From contig NZ_FXAW01000004.1 of NCBI RefSeq assembly GCF_900177665.1, positions 399,647 to 463,646 on the forward strand: a stretch of DNA of 64,000 nucleotides, read 5' to 3'. Of the stretch, positions 35,100-43,839 are shown one piece after another. The DNA comes from Marivirga sericea. Its GTDB lineage: Bacteria; Bacteroidota; Bacteroidia; Cytophagales; Cyclobacteriaceae. The first letter of the stretch is position 1. Each line of letters starts with the position of its first letter. The position numbers and the translations under genes were made by a program. Below the pieces are notes generated by a model that ran no database searches, had not been told where the DNA came from, and worked only from the letters and a program-made list of their open reading frames with translations.

Positions 35100-35351
35100 A
35101 TTGATTTATTTTTTTTAATTTAATTAGATTTCAGGCACTTGTTATTGATTTGTTGCTTGAGCGCAAGTTATTTTGCTATAATCAGACAACACATGCTTGT
35201 AATTCAATTACACTACCTTTAGGGTAGCTTGCACTAACGAATGTAATGGTTACTGTACACCAGATCTTTCCTTGTTATACTTTCCAAAGTCTTGCTTTCC
35301 TTTTTTATATCCTTTCAATATTTATGAGGCCACACCTTATTGCAGTATTCA

Positions 35352-35717
35352 CTATATTTTGTCTAATTTAGAAACAGTCAATTCACTTCTAGAATCTCCA
35401 GTATTTAGGGTAGAGGCAGGTTCAAATAGCATTACACTCACTTCTTCTGGTGCATAAGGTTTATGTTCAATTCCTTTTGGAATAATAACAAATTCACCAA
35501 CATTCAATTCTAAGGTTTGGCTTTTTAGTTGGATGAATAGTTTACCGCTAATGACAAAGAACAATTCATCTTCTTGTTCATGTTTATGCATGACAAAATC
35601 ACCACGAAACTTAGCAAGTTTCACATGTTGTCCATTCAACTCCCCAACTATTTTTGGCGTCCAATATTCATTGAAGGATTTTAGCTTCGAATCCAAGTTA
35701 ATTTTACTTAATTCCAT
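35352..35717 (-). CDS. Cupin-domain protein
   Basis: A 121-residue single cupin. The metal site is visible: MHKHEQEDELFFVISGKLF supplies His, His and Glu, and GIEHKPYAPEE the last His. Small stand-alone cupins of this type include mannose-6-phosphate isomerase-like and sugar or signal-binding proteins; the reaction is unknown. It has no signal peptide. It lies about 180 bases downstream of the VOC-like lipoprotein gene on the same strand. Confidence 0.85.
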   Translation of the reverse strand: MELSKINLDSKLKSFNEYWTPKIVGELNGQHVKLAKFRGDFVMHKHEQEDELFFVISGKLFIQLKSQTLELNVGEFVIIPKGIEHKPYAPEEVSVMLFEPASTLNTGDSRSELTVSKLDKI

Positions 35718-35900
35718 AGTTAATCAGATAATTTATAAACTCTTTTGCCTTCCTTTCTTTGCTCTTCCATTTAGTTGGAACCATTTCTCTACCAAAAATA
35801 TAAAGAGCAGTTATATGCTATCGAGCATAATCAGTATTGGATCCGATTACCTTTTTCGAGCTATTAAATGTTGAAATCATCTTTTGACTGCTCGACTTTT

Positions 35901-36737
35901 TTATAAATATACAATTAGAGGTAGATCAGGTCGTAAATCAAATGATTTGCCTTGAACGTTTTCGTCAAAATAAAGCAGCATCAAATTCTCTGTCCCATTT
36001 CTAACCCTTATGTTCTTTATGCCATTTATAGATTGAATCGTCTTAGTATTTGAATCCAACTTTGGTGATTTAATTATGATTTTAGTAATTTTTTTGGCCC
36101 CATTAGGGTGTCTATAGAACTGTCTAGCAAATGCATATTCATCTGGTATTTTGTTAAGGTCGGCCAAAGTTTCGAAGGTGTCAGACTCAATTTCTGGATA
36201 AACTACAAAAATAGAGGGTTCCTGTAAACGCAATTTTGAATTTTTTGCCGAATAGATGTTCGCCTGTTTCTCCATCCAATTTTGATGGTATCTAATTTTC
36301 TCAAATGGAATTTTCTCTACATCATAATCTTTTAATTTAAGAGCAATACTAAATGGTGACGCACCATTTTTTCTGTAATCATTTCTTTCAGCAAAATCTA
36401 ATTGCTCATTTATGATGTTATTATTTGTAAACTCATTTTGATCATAAACAAAAATAAGTTCAAGATACGCGTTTAAAAAGTAAAAGTATTTTCCAGCCGT
36501 TCCTTGTCCTGTATGAACTTGAGAAAGGGAGTCGGGAATGGAGTTAAAACCGATATTAAGCAGCTTTTCTTTTGCTTTTTCTGGATTTGACACCCAAATA
36601 TTGAAATGGTCGATCATCAATTCAGACGAAATACCTAAAATTGATTGTTCCATTTTTGACCGCTCATTTTTTTCGTTTCCGCAAGCACTAAATCCTAAAG
36701 TCAAAAATATAATTATTATACGATTAATTGATTTCAT
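35901..36737 (-). CDS. VOC/glyoxalase-like lipoprotein
   Basis: The start at 36737 gives MKSINRIIIIFLTLGFSAC with lipobox Cys19; the frame extends to 36785 without a better start. The mature protein (about 260 residues) shows the DHFNIWVSNPEKAKEKLLNI opening typical of glyoxalase/VOC folds, a second half from about 120, and the end QGKSFDLRPDLPLIVYL. The secreted location is unusual for VOC enzymes. Two decayed copies lie at 3510-3858 and 36890-36980. The substrate is unknown. Confidence 0.7.
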   Translation of the reverse strand: MKSINRIIIIFLTLGFSACGNEKNERSKMEQSILGISSELMIDHFNIWVSNPEKAKEKLLNIGFNSIPDSLSQVHTGQGTAGKYFYFLNAYLELIFVYDQNEFTNNNIINEQLDFAERNDYRKNGASPFSIALKLKDYDVEKIPFEKIRYHQNWMEKQANIYSAKNSKLRLQEPSIFVVYPEIESDTFETLADLNKIPDEYAFARQFYRHPNGAKKITKIIIKSPKLDSNTKTIQSINGIKNIRVRNGTENLMLLYFDENVQGKSFDLRPDLPLIVYL

Positions 36738-36889
36738 TTCATTTGTATTATGAGGTTCTGATATATGATAAATAGTATAGTTCACGTTTCATTTTCCCGA
36801 ATAAAGACAAAAGTTTCAACTGTCAATTGTTTGAATAGGTGGTTACAGATTAGTTTACCTAGTTTCTTAACATCTGTCCAAGAACCCTT

Positions 36890-36980
36890 TATTAGGGTGT
36901 CTATAGAACTGTCTAGCAAAAGCATATTCATTTGGTATTTTATCCAGGGTGGCCAAAGATTCGAAGGTGTCAGGCTCAAT
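36890..36980 (-). pseudogene. 91-base fragment of the VOC-like lipoprotein gene
   Basis: The nucleotide sequence closely matches 36102-36191 inside the intact VOC-like gene (about nine of ten bases by eye). It translates as IEPDTFESLATLDKIPNEYA, then FARQFYRHPN, after which similarity stops. It lies just upstream of the intact gene, in the same orientation, suggesting a decayed tandem copy. A spurious 86-codon frame (36782-37042) runs through it in another phase and is not considered a gene. Confidence 0.8.
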
Positions 36981-37011
36981 GGATTTTTATATACGTTTTT
37001 GACAATAGTTA

Positions 37012-38119
37012 TTACTTCCGAGTCCTGTAATGTAAATTCCAAGTTGCAGAGTTTGATTCTACTATATCTGGAAATCCATCGTTATTTAAGTCTCCTATTT
37101 CTATATTATAAGTATCATCTTTCAAATCTTCTCTTAAACCAATTTCTTTAAAATTCCCATCCTTTTGCCCTAAATAAACATAATTCCTTTCTTCTGAATT
37201 TCCTTCTACAATGTCTAAATATCCATCTTGGTTTAAGTCAGCTACCTTAATCGATGCAGTCAAACGTTCCTTTTTGAAATCAAATAATGTTTTAAAACTT
37301 AAATTTTTATCAGAAAAATAGATATTGTTCTTTGAACCTAAATTTCCTACAACAATATCCAAAAACCCATCTCTATCAAAATCTCCAATATCAACAGAAC
37401 GTGAATCTCCATTTTCATTTCCGAAATTAATAATATGGGTGAAATTTAATTTACCATCATAGAGATAAACCTTGTTTTTTGATTGCCGTTCGGCTGTTAT
37501 TAAATCTAAAAAACCGTCATTATTCATATCAGCAATTTTGGTTTGAATTGTTTGGTCGGATTCTTCTCCAAAAGTAATAATGATTTCAAAATTGCCTTGT
37601 CCGTTGTTTAAATAGATTTCGTTTTTTGGCTTTCCTATTTGAAATAATCAAGTCAAAATCTCCATCATTATCAATGTCCATTATTTCAAGGTTACGAGAA
37701 GGCGATAATGAACCAAATGGAATCCCTTTCTTTAAATTGCTATCGGCAGATCCAAAATATATTCTGTTTTTAATATTATCATTTACAACGACAACATCCA
37801 TAAACCCATCGTTATTTAAATCTGCACTTTTAATAGAATATGAAGCATCAAGATACTTTCCAATTGGTTGGGCTGTTTTAAAACCTCCATTTCCATCACC
37901 GAAGTATAAATAGTTTTGTTCTGCCCAATGTCTACCATTTGCCACTAATGCATCTAAATTGCCGTCTTTATCAAAATCAATTAGAGAAATTGATGCAGTT
38001 CTGTTGGATTGTGTGCCAATTGAAAAGACTCCGTCAGCATTTATGAAACTGACATCCTGTGAAACTGCTTTAAATGATATGGTTAACATTATTATTGAAA
38101 TTATTATTGATTTCATCAT
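37012..38119 (-). pseudogene. FG-GAP/VCBS repeat protein split by a frameshift
   Basis: The first frame (38119-37586) begins with a signal peptide (MMKSIIISIIMLTISFKAVS). It carries FG-GAP repeats with calcium-binding cores such as DFDKDGNLDALVAN, DLNNDGFMDVVVVN and DIDNDGDFDLIISN, then goes out of phase. Removing one base near 37636 continues it as SNGKPKNEIYLNNGQGNF into the second frame, which ends at 37012 after more repeats (DFDRDGFLDIVVGN, DLNQDGYLDIVEGN). The intact product would be about 369 residues, an extracellular beta-propeller. The change is either a real mutation or a sequencing error. Confidence 0.85.
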
Positions 38120-38167
38120 TGTTTAGGTTTGTATAATAAGTGTATTATAAAACAAATTTACTTCGAA

Positions 38168-39376
38168 TTATTCAACTTCGATTAGTCCAAATCCAATCGG
38201 CAATTCGTTAGTTTTCTTAACTGGATTTAGGCTATCTAATGAAACACTATTATTATTAAATAAATCCATTACTTGTTGTTCGGAATAATTATTAAGCTGT
38301 GTAAATCTATCAATATGAAACGGAATTCCTTCTCCGCCAAAAAAGGTGTTACTTTTAGTTTCCAAATGAAAATGTAAATGCGGTGCGTCTGAATTTCCAC
38401 TATTACCTAATAAACCAATAACTTGTCCTTTTTTAACTGTATCTCCAATTTTTACTTTTAGACTATTTGGAACTAAATGACCGTAGAACGCATAACGACC
38501 GCTGCCAATATCGATTATGACGTAATTTCCTCCAATTGTTTCACGAGTTATACGGACAGCCATATCCCTGGATAGAGGTTCGTTTTCTATAATCTCGTCT
38601 TTAACTCCGACAATTTTTCCATCCGCTACTGAAATTATTTCAATGCCGTAGGTTTCCCAATTCTCATTCTCCTTAGTGTCGTTATAAGCAAAATTACCAC
38701 TAGGGGTAATAAGTGTCCAATCTATTGCGAACCTTTGCGGATAGTTAACTCGACCTTCTGTTAGAAATCGAGCACCTTGATGGCTTTCTGCTTCATAAAG
38801 CCATTTTCCTTTGGTTTTGAAAGGTAAACCTATAGAGAATTTGTTTGTTTCTGGTATTTTTATAACTGCAACTTCCATTGGATGCATTGCTATTTCTCCA
38901 TTGCTTTTCGTTCTTTCAAAATAGAGTTTGTGAAAGATTTTTTCTGGAAATGATTGTTCTTTCTTGAAAATAAGATTGAGGTTTAGAATGCCAAATTCAT
39001 TTCCTGAAAGTAATTTTAAATCATCTAAATCGTTATTTCCAGGTCTATCAAAATGTTCCTCAATATATTTAGTATCGAATAAAGCTATTGGGACTTCGTC
39101 TTTTTGTAAATCGTATATCTCAACTTTTTTTAAAGTAAAAGGTATTCTATAATTATTTGAAATATTCAACTCATACCTTAAGTGAACAGAATTGTTTGCA
39201 AATATCGGATTACTTAAAAAAGATACATCTGCTTGTATAACTTCAATCGGCAAATCAGTTTTCTTGAGTTTTTTCTGTAATTCCGTTTGAGTTTGCGAAT
39301 TTTCTTGCGGTACCTTTGTTTTTTCTTTACAACCAAAAATGGTTAGAAAAAATACTACTAGAATTATTTGTTTCAT
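38168..39376 (-). CDS. M23-family (LytM-like) metallopeptidase lipoprotein
   Basis: A 402-residue protein with lipobox Cys16 (TIFGC). An N-terminal beta domain (to about 200) precedes the peptidase: QRFAIDW region, GNYVIIDIGSGRYAFYGHLV, KIGDTVKKGQVIGLLGNSGN and the zinc motif HLHFHLE. M23 enzymes cut peptidoglycan cross-bridges or activate amidases. The first metal ligand position is less clear than in classical LytM, so activity is probable but not certain. It lies 48 bases upstream of the FG-GAP gene, same strand. Confidence 0.82.
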   Translation of the reverse strand: MKQIILVVFFLTIFGCKEKTKVPQENSQTQTELQKKLKKTDLPIEVIQADVSFLSNPIFANNSVHLRYELNISNNYRIPFTLKKVEIYDLQKDEVPIALFDTKYIEEHFDRPGNNDLDDLKLLSGNEFGILNLNLIFKKEQSFPEKIFHKLYFERTKSNGEIAMHPMEVAVIKIPETNKFSIGLPFKTKGKWLYEAESHQGARFLTEGRVNYPQRFAIDWTLITPSGNFAYNDTKENENWETYGIEIISVADGKIVGVKDEIIENEPLSRDMAVRITRETIGGNYVIIDIGSGRYAFYGHLVPNSLKVKIGDTVKKGQVIGLLGNSGNSDAPHLHFHLETKSNTFFGGEGIPFHIDRFTQLNNYSEQQVMDLFNNNSVSLDSLNPVKKTNELPIGFGLIEVE

Positions 39377-39467
39377 TTGATTTTTATTGAGATGTTTCGA
39401 TATCTGATAAAGTACTGGATCTATCGAAAAGTTAATTCATATTCTTAACTCAAATATCTATCTTTTT

Positions 39468-40442
39468 TTACCCTACGCTTATTTTCTGAATCTCTTGATC
39501 AAAATTAATTGGAGAGTCAGGATTATCACCTATACTTAAAACCACATTCCCCTTCTTCCTTCCACTTTCTACATATCGATGTGCTTCCACTATGTCTTCT
39601 AAAGCATACACTTTATCAATTATTGCCTTATATACTCCCTTTTTCCATAACCTCATGATCAGTCGCAATTGATCAACTGACTCCGAGGCATACTCCAAAC
39701 CACCGACAGTTTTATAAACACCTCCTTTTTCAAGCAGGTGCTTACATCTGTTCCGTTTGGTCTTACCAAAAGCATCAAAAATAATATCAAATTTCATGTC
39801 TAATTTCGTGAAATCTTCTTTGTCGTAATAGATGATATTTGAAACTCCTAAATACTCCATAAGCGCTCGACCATCTGAACCACATACCGCATAAACTAGG
39901 CCTCCATAATAGGTTGCTAATTGAATAGCAGCAGTACCAACTGAGCCTGTAGCTCCGATAATTAATACTTTAGGTTGCTTACGCTCTGCTATCTTGAGTT
40001 TATCTAAGAAATATATTGCTGTTTGTCCCCCAAAAATTAGAGAAGCAGCCTCATCAAAACTCAATTTTTCCGGCATTTTAGACACCACACTGTTTTCTTT
40101 TACAGTAACATACTCTCCATAAGCTCCGAAATCATATCCAGTTAAACCACAAACCCTATCCCCCAAATTAAACTTATGTACCTTTAGGCCCATACCAATG
40201 ACAATGCCAGAATAAACGGTTCCTAAAATTGGTTTTCTAGGTTTGGTAAATCCCAACACAAATTTCATTAGTAATCGAAGAATGCCACTAACAGCCATTC
40301 CACGAACTCTAACATCTGCTGAATTTACTGCTGTGGAAATAATTTTGACAAGTATCTCATCATCTTTCGGGACGGGATTGGCAACCTGATCGATCTCTAA
40401 AGTCTCTGGTGGGCCATATTTTGTACAGATAGCTGCTTTCAT
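39468..40442 (-). CDS. Zinc-independent-type alcohol dehydrogenase/quinone oxidoreductase (MDR family)
   Basis: A 324-residue cytoplasmic protein. The N-terminal GroES-like fold reads MKAAICTKYGPPETLEIDQV, then VKIISTAVNSADVRVRG. The Rossmann nucleotide site is LIIGATGSVGTAAIQLA near residue 155. The structural zinc cysteines of classical alcohol dehydrogenases are absent, which places it with NAD(P)H quinone oxidoreductase-like proteins. It lies 18 bases after the outer-membrane-like gene and is probably co-transcribed. The substrate is unknown. Confidence 0.88.
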   Translation of the reverse strand: MKAAICTKYGPPETLEIDQVANPVPKDDEILVKIISTAVNSADVRVRGMAVSGILRLLMKFVLGFTKPRKPILGTVYSGIVIGMGLKVHKFNLGDRVCGLTGYDFGAYGEYVTVKENSVVSKMPEKLSFDEAASLIFGGQTAIYFLDKLKIAERKQPKVLIIGATGSVGTAAIQLATYYGGLVYAVCGSDGRALMEYLGVSNIIYYDKEDFTKLDMKFDIIFDAFGKTKRNRCKHLLEKGGVYKTVGGLEYASESVDQLRLIMRLWKKGVYKAIIDKVYALEDIVEAHRYVESGRKKGNVVLSIGDNPDSPINFDQEIQKISVG

Positions 40443-40460
40443 TTTAACACATGCTTACAA

Positions 40461-41087
40461 TCAGAAATTGAAACCAAAATGCAATCCTGGTTCACCGAAA
40501 AGGAATTTAGACCATTTATCATTCAACTGTTGAAATCCATCAGGCATTTTTGAACTGTAAGGACGATGAGTAATTGCGATTGATGGTTGAATGAAAAATC
40601 TGTCTTTAAAAAGTTTAACGTGATAACCAACACGGTAAGTATTGAAAATATGAAATCCATTGCCAATTTTATTGCCGTCTTCATTCACAAAAGTTTGCCA
40701 TGCATTCATTACATTAAGTTCAGCATATAAACCTTTCCACAAAAATCGCTGGTAAGCCAATGCGAAGCCAAAATCACGAATATAACCTGGGAACTCCTCC
40801 TCAGGTGTTCCATATGCATCATTTGTAAGCGGGTTAATTCCAAGTGACCAAGCATACTTCCAAGTTTTTAGTTCTAAGGAAATTACATCTTTTCCTGTAA
40901 TTCGATACCCAAGGTTCAGTTGAACATAATCAGGTCTATTTACAGGAGATAAATTACCTAGCATAAATAAGGTGCTGCCAACAAAACACTCTTTATAAGT
41001 ACTATCACTCTTCGAATATTGCGCTTTTAGCCCCGAATTAAAACTCATGAACAGAACAATTCCTATCATTAAAATTTTTACCTTCAT
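40461..41087 (-). CDS. Putative small outer-membrane beta-barrel protein
   Basis: A 208-residue protein with a signal peptide ending GLKAQ. The mature part alternates hydrophobic and polar residues with many aromatics and Gly, and ends in HFGFNF, a terminal aromatic typical of outer-membrane barrels (about eight strands expected). It is followed closely by the oxidoreductase gene. Function unknown. Confidence 0.6.
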   Translation of the reverse strand: MKVKILMIGIVLFMSFNSGLKAQYSKSDSTYKECFVGSTLFMLGNLSPVNRPDYVQLNLGYRITGKDVISLELKTWKYAWSLGINPLTNDAYGTPEEEFPGYIRDFGFALAYQRFLWKGLYAELNVMNAWQTFVNEDGNKIGNGFHIFNTYRVGYHVKLFKDRFFIQPSIAITHRPYSSKMPDGFQQLNDKWSKFLFGEPGLHFGFNF

Positions 41088-41289
41088 TTTCTTATCTATT
41101 TTTAGTTATGATTTATAAGGCAAAAATAGACTGAGGATGCGTTAGCAATCGTTCACTTTAGTTAATAAAAAAGTAGAAAGCGCTTTTTTTAACTCATTTA
41201 ACTTAGATGGATTACAGATTCGAGACTCTTTGAGATCAATTCTTTGAGATTTTTAATGACTAATTCTAAAAGTCAATGAAAACCCTTTG

Positions 41290-41457
41290 TTATGATTTTT
41301 TATTTCTTTCAATAAGTGCAATCACAACTATTGATAGACCAATTATCACTCCACTAAAAGAGTCTATAATTTCTCCTGTCTTAAATGCTCCGTAAATACC
41401 GGTGGCCACTGAAAGAAATCCAATCAAAATGAGTAAGTATCTTGTTTTTTTATCCAT
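41290..41457 (-). CDS. 55-residue membrane protein
   Basis: ATG at 41455-41457 to TAA at 41290. The product has two hydrophobic segments (YLLILIGFLSVATGIYGAF and FSGVIIGLSIVVIALI) separated by a charged KTGEIID loop, with a basic end (ERNKKS). The clean two-helix design, basic cytoplasmic ends and full use of the frame suggest a real small gene. No family recognised. It lies between the barrel-protein gene and the DUF3667 gene, all on the minus strand. Confidence 0.6.
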   Translation of the reverse strand: MDKKTRYLLILIGFLSVATGIYGAFKTGEIIDSFSGVIIGLSIVVIALIERNKKS

Positions 41458-41624
41458 GTTTGTATTTTACTATTCTTCAATTTTGCAGTAAAATTCTGGT
41501 TAATTTGCAGCAACACTACAGCCTCGCTGCAGATTTACAGTTATCAATTAGTAATTGTAGGCATATTCAATTAAATTTTTTTTTGATCAGGTCCATGTGT
41601 TTCAATTTGTATTTTCAATCCCAT

Positions 41625-42359
41625 TCAACTCTTAGCGAACAATAATATTACAATGGCGGCTACTTGTAATGCCGAAAATATTCCTATTGCTAATACAGAC
41701 CTCACAATCAATCCAACTTTTCGAAAATTAAAAGAGGAATAAAATTGATAGTAAACTATGAAAACGTAAGCAAAAGTGAAATATGGCGTTGCTCGAAACA
41801 TGAGAATGAGGATATCCTTTCCACTATAGAAAACACTTAAAACTGTCAAAGGAAATGTTAAAATAATTAAGGCCCCTGAAACATAAGTATTTAAAATAAT
41901 ATTTTCAGCAAAATTTATTTTACTTTTTTTAAAACTAAAGTATGATGCAATAGCCATTAAAGGGATGTTAATCAAATAGATAGCCTTAGGGTAATCCTTC
42001 ATAAAGGACTCAATGGATTGTGTAAAACCTTTAACATTATCGTCTTCTCCCACTAAGTCTGCTATTTTAATTTCTGAATAGCCATCGACTAAATAGACAA
42101 CTGTTATCAGCAAGATTAACAAGCTAAAAGCATTGAAATGATTAATTCTTTTGCCATTTAAATATTCTCTTATACTATGACCGGGTCTGGTAAAGAGTTC
42201 TTTAATTGTAAAGAAAAATCCTCTGTTAAGCATATAAATACCATTAAAGATCCCCAGACTAAAAATATCTTTCAAAGAAAATCGGTGTATTGAATTCTTT
42301 TGCCCACAAACAGCACAAAAGTTTTTCTCCACTAAGCTATCACAATTTAGGCATCTCAT
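41625..42359 (-). CDS. DUF3667 zinc-ribbon membrane protein
   Basis: A 244-residue protein. The N-terminus MRCLNCDSLVEKNFCAVCGQ carries two CxxC pairs forming a zinc ribbon. It is followed by an amphipathic part (TIKELFTRPGHSIREYLNGK) and four or five hydrophobic helices. This is the DUF3667 arrangement, widespread in Bacteroidota with unknown function. Single gene. Confidence 0.85.
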   Translation of the reverse strand: MRCLNCDSLVEKNFCAVCGQKNSIHRFSLKDIFSLGIFNGIYMLNRGFFFTIKELFTRPGHSIREYLNGKRINHFNAFSLLILLITVVYLVDGYSEIKIADLVGEDDNVKGFTQSIESFMKDYPKAIYLINIPLMAIASYFSFKKSKINFAENIILNTYVSGALIILTFPLTVLSVFYSGKDILILMFRATPYFTFAYVFIVYYQFYSSFNFRKVGLIVRSVLAIGIFSALQVAAIVILLFAKS

Positions 42360-43096
42360 GCTTTTAGAAAATTTAATAATTTAGAATTAAATCAGTAAGT
42401 AATCCGACACTTCTTGTACTACCATAACAAGTCCAATTAAGGTTTATCTGCATATTTCTAATCCTTATACCAGAAGTCTTCTTATGTCTGAGAAATGAAT
42501 TGCTTTGCTTGAAACACTATTTGATAACATATGAAATGATTTCAAATATGTGACAATCAATATAAAAGCCATGATCCATTTTCTATTTAGAGTTGAAAAC
42601 CAAATCATCTAGCTTATTCCCCTTCGACCTTATAAATACACCTTCTAGTTACAATCTATATTGTATTGATAAGGTGTAATAAAATATTATCTGTCATGAT
42701 CCCTATTACTTGCTTAAAAGTATATCGACCTTAAAACTTATCTATCACCCAAATTGTACTATTTGCTCTTTGCCGATAACTTTCTTTGCTGGATAAGAAC
42801 AAGCTCTAGTCAAAAAAAAATAACTTAGGAAGTTGTTGAAGCTCGAGAATGAGCTTCTCAGAAAGTCAAAAATGATCAAATAGGATTTAACGTTTTCACG
42901 GAAAACCCGTCCGAATAAACTGATTAATGGTCTTGAGATGCCAAAGGGTTTAAATCCTCTTTAATCGCCATTCTAGCTGAGAGTAGCTTTACCTTTTGTT
43001 TTTATATTAAGTATAAAAGATGCTACCTAGCTAGTGGTTTTCTTGTTTTTATTTTGTCCTAATCCAAAAAACTTGAGTACACAGATGGAATTTCAA
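42360..43096. other. 740-base intergenic region
   Basis: No intact gene. A small hairpin GAAGCTC-GAGAAT-GAGCTTC lies near 42838-42857. Otherwise only short, broken frames occur; no relationship to the neighbouring genes or to known insertion elements was recognised. Confidence 0.4.
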
Positions 43097-43822
43097 TTAA
43101 TTTTCAAAAAGTTGGATAGTATAATCTAAAAGCTCTGGACCTCCGGTTTTTCCATGACCAGGTATTACCATTTCTATCTCAGGAAAATAGTTTTTTATAT
43201 TTTCGACTGTTTCGGGCCAATCATCTGTTGTAGCATCGGATATATTTCCTTTTTTCGCATTCATATGCTTTATTAGGCATCCTCCAAACAAAGTTTTTCT
43301 ACTTGGTATGTATCCAACGATATTATCTTCTGTATGTCCTTCTCCGAAAAATTTTGCGTATATAACTTCATTTCCAACGTCAAATTCCATCGACTTTTCA
43401 AAACTATACTCAGGTAATATTTGGATATTTTCTTTTGCAAGTTCGATAGTCCTTATTGTAGCAAAAGATTTAATTGATTTTGAATGAAACATTTGCAAAC
43501 CTCCTAAGCAGTCAACATGAAAATGAGTAACAATTACGGCTTTAATCTTCTTTTCACCAACCCACTGAATTAATTCCGATGCTGCTTTATTATTAGTAGG
43601 AGTATCAAATATAATGGCTTCATCACTATTAATATAAATCAGCCCATTGCATGGGTATTTCCCGTAATTTTTACTTTGTAAGTATGAAGTATGGACAAAT
43701 AGATTGTTGTGTATCTTTTCTATTTTTAAAATTTCGGACTCATAATCACTAAAAGCCTGTTGGCTATAGTTGCAGCTCATCAAAAGCAAAATAACAAAAG
43801 AAATAAGTACTAATTTTCGCAT
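43097..43822 (-). CDS. Subclass B1-type metallo-beta-lactamase lipoprotein
   Basis: A 241-residue protein with lipobox Cys17 (LLLMSC). All B1 zinc ligands are in place: H100-F-H102-V-D104, H163 (GEGHTEDNIV), C182 (LFGGCLIK, with the B1 lysine at 185) and H223 (IPGHGKTGG). The order and spacing fit chromosomal Bacteroidota B1 enzymes that hydrolyse penicillins and carbapenems. Actual substrate range cannot be read from sequence. It begins 17 bases after the NamZ-like gene and is presumably co-transcribed with it. Confidence 0.85.
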   Translation of the reverse strand: MRKLVLISFVILLLMSCNYSQQAFSDYESEILKIEKIHNNLFVHTSYLQSKNYGKYPCNGLIYINSDEAIIFDTPTNNKAASELIQWVGEKKIKAVIVTHFHVDCLGGLQMFHSKSIKSFATIRTIELAKENIQILPEYSFEKSMEFDVGNEVIYAKFFGEGHTEDNIVGYIPSRKTLFGGCLIKHMNAKKGNISDATTDDWPETVENIKNYFPEIEMVIPGHGKTGGPELLDYTIQLFEN

Positions 43823-43839
43823 ATTCAGCAGGTGTTTTT

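Noticed and set aside
36841..36847. GGTTACA as a fourth ECF -35 element on the minus strand
   Set aside because: The sequence 17 bases on (ACAGTT) does not match the -10 seen in the other three, and it lies inside decayed DNA.
36782..37042. 86-codon minus-strand frame upstream of the VOC-like gene
   Set aside because: It runs out of phase through a fragment of the VOC-like gene and the end of the FG-GAP gene; its product has no coherent character, so it is treated as spurious.
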